Shown in pieces: positions 16,223-22,295 of a DNA stretch of 22,295 nt. Source of the stretch: CBDVBD01 sp965372135. GTDB taxonomy: Bacteria; Electryoneota; RPQS01; CBDVBD01. Made by a program: the position numbers and the translations under genes. The DNA lies in NCBI GenBank assembly GCA_965372135.1, contig CBDVBD010000039.1, positions 1-22,295 on the forward strand, given 5' to 3'. The number at the start of each line of letters is the position of its first letter. The stretch's first letter is position 1. A model generated the notes under the pieces. It was given only the letters and a program-made list of their open reading frames with translations. It was not told the DNA's origin and ran no database searches.

Positions 16223-17512
16223 ATGGAAATTAGAATCATTCGAATAATGTCGAAATCTTTCCTGATTCCATTACTGGTTCTACTTTGGACTCTGACCCCA
16301 AAATGGGGGTTCAGTGATCTGAATGAATGGAGTCTGCTGGGATTGGAAAATGAATCCATCATGACACTGGTAATCTTCCCCGACAATCCAAATATTATGA
16401 TAGCAGGCTCTCACCACGATTTTGGTCAACCTTATACTGGTGGCATTTTTCGTAGTATCAATGGTGGTGCAGTATGGGATACGGTTGCCCTCAGAGGAAT
16501 TAGTGTCTGGAAAATAACGATGAATCCCAGCAACTGCAATACTCTTTACGCTTCTACTGATGATGGAATCTATCGATCTTACGACATAGGAGTTTCTTGG
16601 CATTTTGTATCAAGGTTTGGTTTGGGTCCAACAGCTTCAGGATATGCAGTTGCTGTTGATCCTAACGATTCCCTTCACCTGATGGTCGGTACCGGTGGCC
16701 CCGCATACGGGCTCCTGGGTGCAAGCACTGACGGTGGTACGAGTTGGAACCTAATCCAATATGGTGTTTTTGAAGGAATATCATTCCATCCCACTATGAC
16801 AAATAGAGTCTATGCCTGGGGACAGTGTTACTGCTATCAAAGTATTGATAGTGGATATACCTGGGACGAATGGTATTATAGACAATCCGGTTTTTCCACG
16901 ATAGTGCCTTCAGCACTCAGCAATCGGATATGGATTTGTAGCGATCATTTGGTATGGACTGATGATTTTGGAGATTCTTGGAATACTGCAATGGGGGCGT
17001 CTTTCTACCTTTATGCATTAATAGAAGAAGTTTTAGACGATACAACCGTTGCGGTTGGTGCATTGGACGGTGCATATTTAATACATGACCCATTAAGTGG
17101 TTGGGAATATCTTGGTACTGGTAATCCATTATATGGTTGCAGGTTACTTGGTTATTCACATGAGCCTCGGACTTTGTATGGCACCTTTTATCATGGTTTC
17201 TGGGATTATACTTTTGGTAATAATAGTTTTCAGATGGAAAACAACACGGTCATTTCCAATTTACAAATATATCCGAATCCGTTCATAAATGATGTTTCAA
17301 TTGTTTTGCCGTTGGGAGTGTGGGAAATCTCTCTATACAATATCCTTGGTAGAAAAGTCAATGATTTTCATTTCAATGCTCTTCAGCAAAACCGTGTGCA
17401 ATCTTGGCAATTGGGACATCTATCCTCCGGAACCTATTTTCTCTTAATCCATTCGACACCACCAAATGTTCAACAACGGAAATGGGTGTCAGTTATTCAA
17501 AAACTTAAATGA
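16223..17512 (+). CDS. Secreted Asp-box (BNR) repeat protein with T9SS sorting domain
   Basis: 429 residues; AGAGG lies 7 nt before the ATG. A signal peptide covers about 1-31. Five Asp-box motifs (S-x-D-x-G-x-x-W) lie at 78-85, 119-126, 168-175, 207-214 and 246-253, spaced about 40 residues apart. This is the pattern of sialidase/sortilin/photosystem-assembly type beta-propellers. No catalytic residues of a sialidase are evident. Residues about 345-429 are a T9SS type A sorting domain (IYPNPF, ISLYNILGRKV, LSSGTYFLLIHS). The protein should be exported through the T9SS and bound to or shed from the surface. Its ligand is unknown. The gene is AT-rich compared with the flanking GDH and BMC genes. 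Confidence 0.85.
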   Translation: MEIRIIRIMSKSFLIPLLVLLWTLTPKWGFSDLNEWSLLGLENESIMTLVIFPDNPNIMIAGSHHDFGQPYTGGIFRSINGGAVWDTVALRGISVWKITMNPSNCNTLYASTDDGIYRSYDIGVSWHFVSRFGLGPTASGYAVAVDPNDSLHLMVGTGGPAYGLLGASTDGGTSWNLIQYGVFEGISFHPTMTNRVYAWGQCYCYQSIDSGYTWDEWYYRQSGFSTIVPSALSNRIWICSDHLVWTDDFGDSWNTAMGASFYLYALIEEVLDDTTVAVGALDGAYLIHDPLSGWEYLGTGNPLYGCRLLGYSHEPRTLYGTFYHGFWDYTFGNNSFQMENNTVISNLQIYPNPFINDVSIVLPLGVWEISLYNILGRKVNDFHFNALQQNRVQSWQLGHLSSGTYFLLIHSTPPNVQQRKWVSVIQKLK

Positions 17513-17525
17513 AGGAGACCAAATC

Positions 17526-17588
17526 ATGGTGCAGAAAAATCTATTACTCCCCATTGTGCTGATGATGTTAGAATATATTTGCAGTTAG
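17526..17588 (+). other. 20-codon orphan ORF with good ribosome site (possible gene remnant)
   Basis: AAGGAG (17512-17517) begins on the last base of the BNR stop codon and precedes an ATG at 17526. The frame encodes MVQKNLLLPIVLMMLEYICS and then TAG. It looks like the start of a signal peptide that ends abruptly, as if a following exported-protein gene had been truncated. Alternatively it is a small hydrophobic peptide. The rest of 17589-17734 shows no gene. Confidence 0.3.
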
Positions 17589-17734
17589 AAAGCACAATTG
17601 GATTATGTGTAGAACATGATCTTGTTGTGTTTTTGTAGGAGGCAGTAAAGCGAATGAGATTCGGATAGGTTTTATAAAAGGTAGTGTTTCACGGGGGGGT
17701 AATTTAGAATATTCTGAAACCTGACGTCAAATTG

Positions 17735-18598
17735 TTAACTTCTGTGCTGTAGTTCCTCCATAATAACCTGACGAATAAAATCCCTGCCATTTACGTTATC
17801 CTTTCCTGCCAATACTTCAAGATTTTCACTGGAATGATTGTCTTGATTCGGATCCGCGTTTGTTTTAGAACAGTTACAACACTTTTTCCCTGATTCATCA
17901 ATACTACACACTGCCATCGCTTCCGATCGAATCCCCAACGATGTCCCCACTTCTACTACCCGCTGCCGTTCATCCTGTGACATTTCCCGCACCCCGCCCA
18001 ACTGATGCGCCGTTAACATCACCACCGCTGTTTGCTCGATCTTTTCCAGCTTGAAATAGGCATCCCATAAATTCTTCCCCACCGTCAAAGCCCCATGACG
18101 ATCCAGCACCAACGCATCGAACGTCTGAATCAATTCGCTGACCGATTCCGGTACTTCTTCGGTGGTAGGCGCAGCGAATCGTGTGGTGGGAATCGCGCCC
18201 AAAGTATATACTACTTCCGGCAGTAAACATCCCGCCAACGGCACCCCTGCCAAACTGAATCCGGTAGCCACCGGGGGATGAGCATGCACTACCGCATTGA
18301 CATCGGGACGTTGCCGGTACACTTGCGTATGCATCCGAATTTCAGAGGTTAGCCGAAGTGTTTCCCCTTTAGGTCCACGGGCGCCACGAATCAGCTTTCC
18401 CTCCAAATCCACTACCAGCAGCCACCGTTCCTGAATGTCCCCTTTACTGAATCCTGACGGAGTAATCAGTAGCCGGTCGTTGGACATCCTGACTGACAAA
18501 TTCCCATCGGATGCAGTGACGAAATTCTTCTGGTACAGGCGTTGACACACTTGAACCATCTCCCGTCGTAACACCCCTTCTGTTGGATAGTTTTGCAT
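17735..18598 (-). CDS. BMC-associated class II aldolase (L-fuculose-1-phosphate aldolase type)
   Basis: A zinc aldolase expected to split a sugar 1-phosphate to DHAP and lactaldehyde. The core (residues 1-225) has SDGNLSVR and TPSGFSKGD for phosphate binding, the catalytic Glu86 in SEIRMH, and zinc ligands His105/His107 (HAHPP) and His168 (DRHGA). The E-to-H and H-to-H spacings (19 and 61) equal those of E. coli FucA. After the core comes a 60-residue extension absent from FucA. It begins with four cysteines (231, 240, 241, 243), continues with a polar linker, and ends in an amphipathic helix NGRDFIRQVIMEELQHRS. Such terminal helices target enzymes to microcompartments. This is the last gene of the BMC operon in this window. 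Rhamnulose-1-phosphate is an equally possible substrate. The ribosome site is weak. Confidence 0.9.
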   Translation of the reverse strand: MQNYPTEGVLRREMVQVCQRLYQKNFVTASDGNLSVRMSNDRLLITPSGFSKGDIQERWLLVVDLEGKLIRGARGPKGETLRLTSEIRMHTQVYRQRPDVNAVVHAHPPVATGFSLAGVPLAGCLLPEVVYTLGAIPTTRFAAPTTEEVPESVSELIQTFDALVLDRHGALTVGKNLWDAYFKLEKIEQTAVVMLTAHQLGGVREMSQDERQRVVEVGTSLGIRSEAMAVCSIDESGKKCCNCSKTNADPNQDNHSSENLEVLAGKDNVNGRDFIRQVIMEELQHRS

Positions 18599-18600
18599 TT

Positions 18601-18749
18601 TTTTATTTTGTTTCCGCCAGGTACACTATGTCGATAACTGCGGAATGTGGGATCCAGTTTTGAATTTTGAATTTTGAAATTGTTTCGGATTTGGTGCTTA
18701 GGATTTGGAATTAATCTCCATTGCGCTCTTTGCGAGCTCTGCGTGAGAC
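18601..18749. repeat. Low-complexity intergenic spacer in the BMC operon
   Basis: Between the aldolase and PduT-like genes, where other gaps are 1-57 bp, stand 151 bp of odd sequence. It includes TTTTGAATTTTGAATTTTGAA (three 7-bp units, 18660-18680) and GCGCTCTTTGCGAGCTCTGC (18724-18743), built from repeating TTGCG and CTCT-like words. No ORF, promoter or terminator is visible. It looks like dispersed intergenic filler repeat inserted into the operon. Confidence 0.5.
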
Positions 18750-19370
18750 CTATGCTGTCAAAAATCTCATCAACTCCGGATCCGGATTGGGGATTAATAT
18801 CCGGTTCACCAGCAGCCCCCGTGCCATTGGCGCTTCTTCCCCCGCCGTCAATGCTGCTTCCACCTCTTCCAAAGGACCGGTGACTGTGAAATATCCTTTG
18901 CCGCCAATCCCCCGTGCCAATCGCACTTCCATCAGCTGCACCTGAGCCGCTTTGACCGCCTGATCCGCTGCTATCACACAGGTTGCCGCCGTTTCCGTCT
19001 CCAGAAGTCCGGTTGCCTCCAACGTCGGGACCTTAATAACCTTGTTAATGGCAGGAATCACCTGAGGATGCAGTTGTGGAATCAGCAGCTCATCGGTTAA
19101 CCACCCTTCCGCAATATCCAATCCTTGCTGATGTGATTCCTGTACCGACGCTTCGTCACCGGCGAATACAATCAGGATTTTCCCCGGGCTGACCGGGGAC
19201 ATGGACAATAATGTGACTGGAGCCTTCTTAACCACCTCATCCGCCACCATCAACCCTTGAGCGATGGATGATAACTCAATCAATCCCAAGGCAGGTGTCT
19301 CAGGTGGGAACGATAACTGTTCTATATTCGATGGATAGCTCCAACTGCGATCTGTTTTCGTTGTTGGCAT
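18750..19370 (-). CDS. PduT-like tandem BMC shell protein (BMC-T)
   Basis: 206 residues with two BMC domains. Domain 1 is about 27-100 (ALGLIELSSIAQGLMVADEV) and domain 2 about 117-200 (GLLETETAATCVIAADQAVK, ARGIGGKGYFTVTG, ILIPNPDPEL). The order and the linker (LHPQVIPAI) match PduT-type trimeric pseudohexameric tiles. In Salmonella PduT the pore carries a [4Fe-4S] cluster held by a Cys in a CPGK motif; here the same position reads S61-PGK, so the cluster ligand is lost. The tile probably forms a pore for a small molecule rather than an electron conduit (inference). An N-terminal tail of about 25 residues precedes the first domain. The start codon lies 1 bp after the aldehyde dehydrogenase stop, implying translational coupling. 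Confidence 0.92.
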   Translation of the reverse strand: MPTTKTDRSWSYPSNIEQLSFPPETPALGLIELSSIAQGLMVADEVVKKAPVTLLSMSPVSPGKILIVFAGDEASVQESHQQGLDIAEGWLTDELLIPQLHPQVIPAINKVIKVPTLEATGLLETETAATCVIAADQAVKAAQVQLMEVRLARGIGGKGYFTVTGPLEEVEAALTAGEEAPMARGLLVNRILIPNPDPELMRFLTA

Positions 19371-19371
19371 A

Positions 19372-20793
19372 TTAAATAATCCGAAAATGCCCCTTTAATG
19401 TGCAACGACGCTCTCTGGTAAAATGCCGAGCACGCGTCAATCCTTCTCCGGTGGGACCGGCAATAGTGAAAGAAGTATATCCTTCTCCGCCATGCCCCAA
19501 ACCCGCCACCGCGGGTGCGTTCTTTACAAATATCGATACCCGCATCATCTTTGCCATTGCCGACATCACATCGATGTTCTTGGAATGGATGGCTGCGGTA
19601 TGGTAATGACCGTGTTCGCACCGATGTGCGCACTCCATTGCTTCCTGGGCATCCTTCACCCGCACCAACGGGATCACCGGCATTAACATTTCGACCTGCA
19701 CAAAGGGATGTTCCTCAGGGACTTCCGCCACTAATAATCTGGTGTTCGGAACGTGCAGTCCCACCTCCTTGGCGATGCTCTCCGCATCCTGCCCTACCCA
19801 TTCCGTCTTGGGATAATTCCCATCGATCAGCAACGATTCAAGCTGACCGATGTGGTTAGAGGTGAGCTTAACCGCATTGTGCTGCTGCAGCTTATCCAGC
19901 AGTGCGTCCGCGATGGATTCCACCACAATGATTTCCTTCTCCAGCACGCAGACGATATTGTTGTCAAACGATGCGCCCATTACGATATCCTTGGCGGCTT
20001 GATCCAAATCAGCGGTACTGTCCACCACTACCGGCGGATTTCCCGGACCGGCGGCAATTGTGCGTTTTCCCGACCGCATAGCTTCCTTGATCACCCCCGG
20101 TCCTCCGGTAACTACCAACAACCGCACCCCGTCATGTTTCATCAACGCTTGTGCCGATTCAATCGTTGGTTCGGTTACCGTGCAGAACACGTTCGCCGGA
20201 CCGTCCGCAGCTGCCACTGCATGATTCATGATTTCAATAGCTTTCCGGCACACGTCCTTCGCTCGGGGATGTGCATTGAACACTGCTGTGTTCCCGCCGG
20301 CTAAGAATCCAATCCCATTACAGATTACTGTATCTATTGGATTGGTTATGGGAGTTATCGAACCGATAACCCCAAATGGAGACCGTTCTGTTAACGTTAA
20401 TCCGTCGTCCCCGCTGGTAACTCCCGGCTCGATATCCTCTGTACCCGGCGTTTTTTCCAACACCAATTCCAGCTTAGCGAGCTTGTCATCCACCCGACCC
20501 ATACCGGTTTCTGCCACCGTTTCTAACACCAGTTCTTCCTTAGCTTCCCCGACCATCCGGCGGATGTTGGCGATCATCGCCGACCGCTGTTTCAGACTGC
20601 ATTTCTGCAGTTGATTATATGCAGCATCAGCACTACCTACTGCTTCATCAATGGTCGCGAACACCCCTAACGATTTGGTGTGAGAAACAGAACTTGAGAC
20701 CGGTGCAGTAGTCTGGGCTATCTTGCTTTTTAACCGATCGACCACTTGGTCAACCAATGTGTCGATCTGTGTTTCCGTCAGGACCTCAGCCAT
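19372..20793 (-). CDS. BMC CoA-acylating aldehyde dehydrogenase (PduP/EutE-like)
   Basis: Oxidises an aldehyde, here probably L-lactaldehyde or propionaldehyde, with NAD and CoA to an acyl-CoA. 473 residues, the normal PduP/EutE length. Residues 6-24 (TETQIDTLVDQVVDRLKSK) form an amphipathic helix followed by a Ser/Thr/Val-rich linker, the usual N-terminal encapsulation peptide. The cofactor region holds FGVIGSITPITNPIDTVICN (140-159), then VVTGGPGVIKEAM. The catalytic Cys282 is in FDNNIVCVLEKE. AGGA lies 6 nt upstream of the ATG and overlaps the TAG stop of the BMC-P gene. Recycling of NAD and CoA inside the shell would need partner enzymes (alcohol dehydrogenase, PduL) not seen in this window. 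Confidence 0.95.
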   Translation of the reverse strand: MAEVLTETQIDTLVDQVVDRLKSKIAQTTAPVSSSVSHTKSLGVFATIDEAVGSADAAYNQLQKCSLKQRSAMIANIRRMVGEAKEELVLETVAETGMGRVDDKLAKLELVLEKTPGTEDIEPGVTSGDDGLTLTERSPFGVIGSITPITNPIDTVICNGIGFLAGGNTAVFNAHPRAKDVCRKAIEIMNHAVAAADGPANVFCTVTEPTIESAQALMKHDGVRLLVVTGGPGVIKEAMRSGKRTIAAGPGNPPVVVDSTADLDQAAKDIVMGASFDNNIVCVLEKEIIVVESIADALLDKLQQHNAVKLTSNHIGQLESLLIDGNYPKTEWVGQDAESIAKEVGLHVPNTRLLVAEVPEEHPFVQVEMLMPVIPLVRVKDAQEAMECAHRCEHGHYHTAAIHSKNIDVMSAMAKMMRVSIFVKNAPAVAGLGHGGEGYTSFTIAGPTGEGLTRARHFTRERRCTLKGHFRII

Positions 20794-20801
20794 GATGGAT
20801 C

Positions 20802-21092
20802 CTACGTTTTGATTTCAATGGGTGTGCCATCCACCGACAGGTTGTCGATGATGGCAATGATGGCGGTATCCACCGGTTTCCCATCGGATGACTGCGATTG
20901 TCGGGCAGCCGATCCCTGGGCGCAGAGCACAATCTCATCTAACCCTGAGCCCACCAGATCCACTGCAACTAATTCCCGCTCCGTGGGGTGAAGCTTGGAG
21001 GTTAATTCTCTAACAACATAGAACTTAAGCCCCTCCAGCTTCTCCTCTTTCCGGGTGGAAACCACCGTTCCTACGATCTGGGCAATAATCAT
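20802..21092 (-). CDS. BMC-P vertex protein (EutN/CcmL family)
   Basis: A 96-residue pentameric shell protein that closes the twelve vertices of the compartment. The sequence begins MIIAQIVGTVVSTRKEEKLE, continues with VAVDLVGSGLDEIVLCAQGSAAR, and then PVDTAIIAIID, all typical of EutN/CcmL. It starts 9 bp after the BMC-H stop and ends 8 bp before the aldehyde dehydrogenase start. Only one BMC-P gene is in view; PVM-type loci usually have more, so others may lie beyond the right edge. Confidence 0.95.
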   Translation of the reverse strand: MIIAQIVGTVVSTRKEEKLEGLKFYVVRELTSKLHPTERELVAVDLVGSGLDEIVLCAQGSAARQSQSSDGKPVDTAIIAIIDNLSVDGTPIEIKT

Positions 21093-21101
21093 GATGTGCC
21101 C

Positions 21102-21419
21102 TTATCGCTCGCGGTCTTTGTACCCCAACGGCAATGCCGTATCCACATTGAGATGCGGGCGTGGGATTACGTGTACGCAGACCATTTCGCCAATCCGCTC
21201 GGCAGCGATGCGTCCGGCGTCAGTGGCGGCTTTGACCGCTGCCACGTCCCCGCGGACGATGGCGCAGTTGTAACCACCCCCGGATTTTTCGCAGTGAACC
21301 AATTCAACTCGAGCAGCCTTGACCATGGCGTCGGAGGCTTCCACCATGGCGGCATAGCCGCGGGTTTCAATCATTCCCAGAGCTAACTTATCCTGTAACA
21401 TGGGCTTATCCTGTGGCAT
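21102..21419 (-). CDS. BMC-H hexameric shell protein
   Basis: A 105-residue single BMC domain that tiles the compartment facets. A short N-terminal tail is followed by LALGMIETRGYAAMVEASDAM, then AARVELVHCEKSGGGYNCAI, then RGDVAAVKAATDAG and HVIPRPH. The pore loop reads KSGGG (45-49) where PduA has KIGSG, so the pore is lined by glycines. A polar C-terminal tail (ALPLGYKDRER) follows. AAGGAG lies 6 nt before the ATG. Confidence 0.95.
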   Translation of the reverse strand: MPQDKPMLQDKLALGMIETRGYAAMVEASDAMVKAARVELVHCEKSGGGYNCAIVRGDVAAVKAATDAGRIAAERIGEMVCVHVIPRPHLNVDTALPLGYKDRER

Positions 21420-21476
21420 GAGCTTCTCCTTGATAGAAAATATGAAAAATTATGCGAAAATTGTGCGTTATTTGCA

Positions 21477-22115
21477 TTATTCGGTGCGTTTCGAGGGCTC
21501 GATGCCGTCGATGGAGTTCAGAGTGTTGATGGCGGCTTCTCGCGCTGAGTCGATTTCCGACTCCGGACCGCCGAGGTACAACCGACCATAAGCTCCGAAA
21601 GTGCGTACTTCGATTAAGAATATCCGAGCGGCTTTTTCCGCCTCATTGGCGGCGATTGATACATAGCCGGCTGGCTGGGTTTCGAGGATAAACAACGACT
21701 GCCCGGGGAGCAGCATCTGACCGTGACGCATCCGGTTGACCAATTGGGATTGATAGGGCTCGATGGCACGGATGACCTGGTCGGATACAATCCGGGGTTT
21801 CAGTCGTTCTTCTTCCTTTAAATTCAGGTAGTTAAGAATCGATAAGCCAGCTTGCCGGACTTCACCTTGATCCTGGTGATGGAATTCCAACATGCCGAAA
21901 GCGCGTTCTACCACCTGGTAACCGGGCTGCACTTTGGTGGCTTTCAATGCCACGTCGGTGACGGTGTTGATGGCGATTCCCGGCGCGATTTCCACGAACA
22001 TACTCGCCATGCCTTCCACCGGCAGGAATCCGGTGGCAGTGGTGCCGATGAATGCCGCCAGTTGGGGTTGCAGGGCGTCGAGGAAGATATGGGTTCTTAG
22101 TTCTGCTAAAGCCAC
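21477..22115 (-). CDS. Tandem BMC shell protein (BMC-T, PduB-like or permuted type)
   Basis: 212 residues with a GTG start at 22113-22115, chosen because AGGAG lies 6-7 nt upstream. An N-terminal region with FIGTTATGFLPVEG leads into domain 1 (ASMFVEIAPGIAINTVTDVA, FGMLEFHHQDQGEVRQAG). Domain 2 is about 140-205 (FILETQPAGYVSIAANEAEK, VRTFGAYGRLYLGG). The VEIAPG / D-x-A-x-K-A / GxLEFHH and EVRTFGAYGRLYLGG patterns are typical of a trimeric tile found in PVM-like and Haliangium-type shells, some of which stack and have gated pores. Whether the fold is permuted cannot be decided by eye. It is the first BMC gene in the window; no clear promoter is seen in 22116-22295. Confidence 0.88.
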   Translation of the reverse strand: MALAELRTHIFLDALQPQLAAFIGTTATGFLPVEGMASMFVEIAPGIAINTVTDVALKATKVQPGYQVVERAFGMLEFHHQDQGEVRQAGLSILNYLNLKEEERLKPRIVSDQVIRAIEPYQSQLVNRMRHGQMLLPGQSLFILETQPAGYVSIAANEAEKAARIFLIEVRTFGAYGRLYLGGPESEIDSAREAAINTLNSIDGIEPSKRTE

Positions 22116-22138
22116 GATTGGCTCCTAATTATTTAAAA

Positions 22139-22280
22139 GTTAGCAATCCGCCAGTAGGCGGACAAGGTTGACAAGTTAAAAAGTTAGCAAGTTGGTGGCG
22201 GGTTTTTGCGCTACACTTCAGAACCCGACATACAAGGCGGGTTCCCGCATCAAGTGCGGGATGATCCGCCGGTAGGCGGA
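22139..22280 (+). repeat. Hairpin repeat cluster upstream of the BMC operon (copies B and C)
   Basis: It contains TCCGCCAGTAGGCGGA (22147-22162) and TCCGCCGGTAGGCGGA (22265-22280), the same palindrome as copy A at 3901-3916. Between them is another hairpin, TCCCGCA-TCAAG-TGCGGGA (22243-22261). The stretch around 22187-22205 (GTTAGCAAGTTGGTG...CGGGTT) also matches copy A on the opposite strand. There are local direct repeats of AAGTTAGCAA. No gene is seen in 22116-22295. Confidence 0.65.
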
Positions 22281-22295
22281 CTTCCAGGTGTAAAC

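Noticed and set aside
17690..17720. G7 run and GTTTCA/TGAAAC inverted repeat near the end of the aldolase gene
   Set aside because: The stem is only 6 bp with a large loop and no T-tract, so it is not called as a terminator.
19753..20304. A 183-codon plus-strand frame opposite the aldehyde dehydrogenase
   Set aside because: It is antisense to a well-supported conserved enzyme and has no recognisable domain.

Overview
The window looks like a chromosomal segment of an uncultured Gram-negative bacterium of the FCB superphylum (the Bacteroidetes, Calditrichaeota, KSB1, Marinimicrobia and Zixibacteria neighbourhood). The evidence is two secreted proteins ending in a type IX secretion (T9SS) sorting domain with a YPNPF motif, and a PorV/PorQ-type outer-membrane protein. 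A species cannot be named from the sequence. TAG is used as an ordinary stop (for example in priA), so the genetic code looks standard. Five promoters can be read; four have a TATATT -10 box, and the spacing is 16-17 bp.

Layout from left to right. (1) Positions 1-3846, minus strand: a PorV/PorQ-like protein cut by the window edge, a 14-repeat LVIVD beta-propeller protein with a T9SS tail, and a membrane-anchored HExxH peptidase. (2) 3927-9280, minus strand: a housekeeping block of priA, der (4-bp overlap), a PDZ/radical-SAM DUF512 protein and a tRNA-Gly(CCC) with its own promoter and terminator. (3) 9313-10743: a strong terminator, a periplasmic protein with two BamE/SmpA-like repeats, and a 660-bp gap with a possible upstream ORF, a promoter and a hairpin. 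(4) 10744-13415, plus strand: a caspase-like lipoprotein with an EF-hand and a DUF4384 protein, closed by a strong terminator. (5) 13529-14540, minus strand: a CPBP/Abi membrane protease gene split by one in-frame TAG. (6) 14574-16100, minus strand: glutamate dehydrogenase with terminator and promoter. (7) 16135-17588, plus strand: an Asp-box (BNR) secreted protein with a T9SS tail, then a 20-codon orphan reading frame. (8) 17735-22115, minus strand: a bacterial microcompartment (BMC) operon.

The BMC operon reads, in order of transcription: permuted or PduB-like BMC-T, BMC-H, BMC-P (EutN/CcmL vertex), CoA-acylating aldehyde dehydrogenase, PduT-like BMC-T, class II aldolase of the L-fuculose-1-phosphate type. 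No glycyl-radical or B12-dependent dehydratase is in view. The set resembles the Planctomycetes-Verrucomicrobia (PVM) type of compartment, in which a fucose- or rhamnose-derived sugar phosphate is split to DHAP and L-lactaldehyde, and the lactaldehyde is oxidised to an acyl-CoA inside a shell. Both enzymes carry probable encapsulation helices. The aldolase also has a four-cysteine linker, and the PduT-like shell protein has serine where PduT has its Fe-S cysteine. These are the most unusual features of the window.

Two kinds of non-coding repeat stand out. One is a hairpin family with the core TCCGCC-R-GTAGGCGGA at 3901, 22147 and 22265. The other is a low-complexity spacer inside the BMC operon at 18601-18749.
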